NCBI GenBank assembly: GCA_029557895.1
Contig: JAKQHT010000010.1
Location: forward strand, 62,001-126,000
DNA length: 64,000 bases
Source: Bacteroidota bacterium
GTDB taxonomy: Bacteria; Bacteroidota; Bacteroidia; Flavobacteriales; Flavobacteriaceae
Reading direction: 5' to 3'
A program made the translations under genes and the position numbers. Positions within the stretch are counted from its first letter, which is position 1, and every line of letters starts with the position of its first letter. Below, in pieces: positions 63,392-64,000 of the stretch. The notes under the pieces were generated by a model. It searched no databases. It was not told the DNA's origin and saw only the letters and a program-made list of their open reading frames with translations.

Positions 63392-64000
63392 ATGAAAAGG
63401 ATCCTCACGCCTTTTTTCGCTCTTTTTGTTGCAATATTTGTTAGTGCGCAACCCGCGTCTCAAATGCTCAATGATTCTGCAATGGCCATCTATAGAAACG
63501 ATGCAAACAGAGCTATCAAGTTGCTCGAAGAAGCACTCGTTAAGGCCCAAGATGCCAAAGACGCAGAATTGGTAAACCTTACAAAAAACAATTTGGGAAT
63601 TGTATATCGTATCCTTGGTTCTTTTAATGAAGCCAAAAAATTTTCTTCCCAAGCACTAATGGATAGCAAAGATGAAACTATTATTGCCTCCGCCCTCAAC
63701 AATATTGGTGCGGTTAACAGGAATCTAGGGCTTTATGAAGAGGCGTTAAAGGCTTATCTGTCTGCTCTTGATATCTATGAAAAAAGAAATGACGTTGATA
63801 GGCAAGCTACCACAAACAACAATATCGGTATGGTGTACAGCTATCTTGGCATGAAGGCTAAAGCCATAGAATATCACCTGAAAGCCAAGGATGCTTTTGA
63901 ATCCGGTAACAACAAGAAAGGCCTATCCGAATCTTACAACAACATCGCTATCATCTACGCCAACGATGGAGAACTTGAGAAAGCTCTCGAATATTTCAAG
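63392..64000 (+). CDS. Exported TPR protein, N-terminal part (cut by window edge)
   Basis: From the ATG at 63392 the frame stays open for 203 codons to the window end. It has a signal peptide (about 1-20, ending FVSAQ) and four or more TPR units, with NNLGIVYRILGSFNEAKKF, NNIGAVNRNLGLYEEALKAY and NNIGMVYSYLGMKAKAIEYH spaced about 40 residues apart. It starts 36 bases after the histidine kinase stop and has the same signal-TPR layout, so it is probably a second TPR sensor kinase or a related sensor protein. The rest lies outside the window. Confidence 0.75.
   Translation, partial: MKRILTPFFALFVAIFVSAQPASQMLNDSAMAIYRNDANRAIKLLEEALVKAQDAKDAELVNLTKNNLGIVYRILGSFNEAKKFSSQALMDSKDETIIASALNNIGAVNRNLGLYEEALKAYLSALDIYEKRNDVDRQATTNNNIGMVYSYLGMKAKAIEYHLKAKDAFESGNNKKGLSESYNNIAIIYANDGELEKALEYFK

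Overview
The window looks like a chromosomal segment of a member of the Flavobacteriaceae (phylum Bacteroidota). The reasons are a complete gldK-gldL-gldM-gldN cluster (gliding motility and type IX secretion), an XrtF-type exosortase pair, carboxypeptidase-like/TonB and OMP_b-brl receptors, lipoproteins with Bacteroidota-style lipoboxes, and many upstream boxes matching the Bacteroidota promoter consensus TTTG-N19-TAnnTTTG. Most of it is housekeeping backbone. I see no phage, transposase, CRISPR array or rRNA.

Layout. 1-2.8 kb: murB start, a class I aminotransferase, and a retropepsin/PDZ lipid-free secreted protein. 2.9-6.2 kb: DUF1573 protein and valS. 6.2-13.5 kb (minus): purH followed by the elongation/cell-wall block mreB-mreC-mreD-mrdA-rodA. 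13.6-16.5 kb: MacB/FtsX permease, GAF protein, xrtF and its partner. 16.5-20.1 kb: a metal-handling locus (HYC_CC_PP protein, TonB receptor, HMA-domain protein) with two possible Cys-containing micro-ORFs. 20.2-28.5 kb (minus): groES-groEL, secG, a TPR protein, lptE, a small AT-rich insert gene, a sigma-54 activator, a lipoprotein and miaB. 28.7-38.2 kb (plus): a membrane protein, topA, an arginase-fold protein that has lost metal ligands, then gldKLMN closed by a strong terminator. 38.3-45.4 kb: FAD oxidoreductase, DUF983, ABC-F ATPase, a 24-residue LRR protein, initiator tRNA, era and der. 45.4-54.2 kb: a large beta-barrel protein, a lipoprotein prolyl aminopeptidase, an AT-rich pair with a frameshifted gene, and a minus-strand block M23 peptidase-MerR-LemA-TPM-TPM. 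54.4-58.6 kb: alaS and a GSCFA protein, separated by a frameshifted GxxExxY gene flanked by inverted repeats and a roughly 98-bp tandem duplication. 58.7-64 kb: a lipoprotein, a PQQ-like propeller, a TPR histidine kinase and a truncated TPR protein.

How it fits together. The mre/mrd block builds the rod-shaped wall, LptE and SecG serve envelope biogenesis, GldKLMN forms the core and motor of the type IX secretion and gliding machine, and the 17-20 kb locus probably takes up a heavy metal, likely copper. The parts most worth a second look are the metal-site-depleted arginase homologue beside gldK, the small Cys-containing ORFs in the metal locus, the GxxExxY element, the AT-rich gene insertions and the paired palindromes at 41.8 kb. 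I did not find a clearly new multi-gene system. All functional calls rest on motif recognition by eye; no database search was run.
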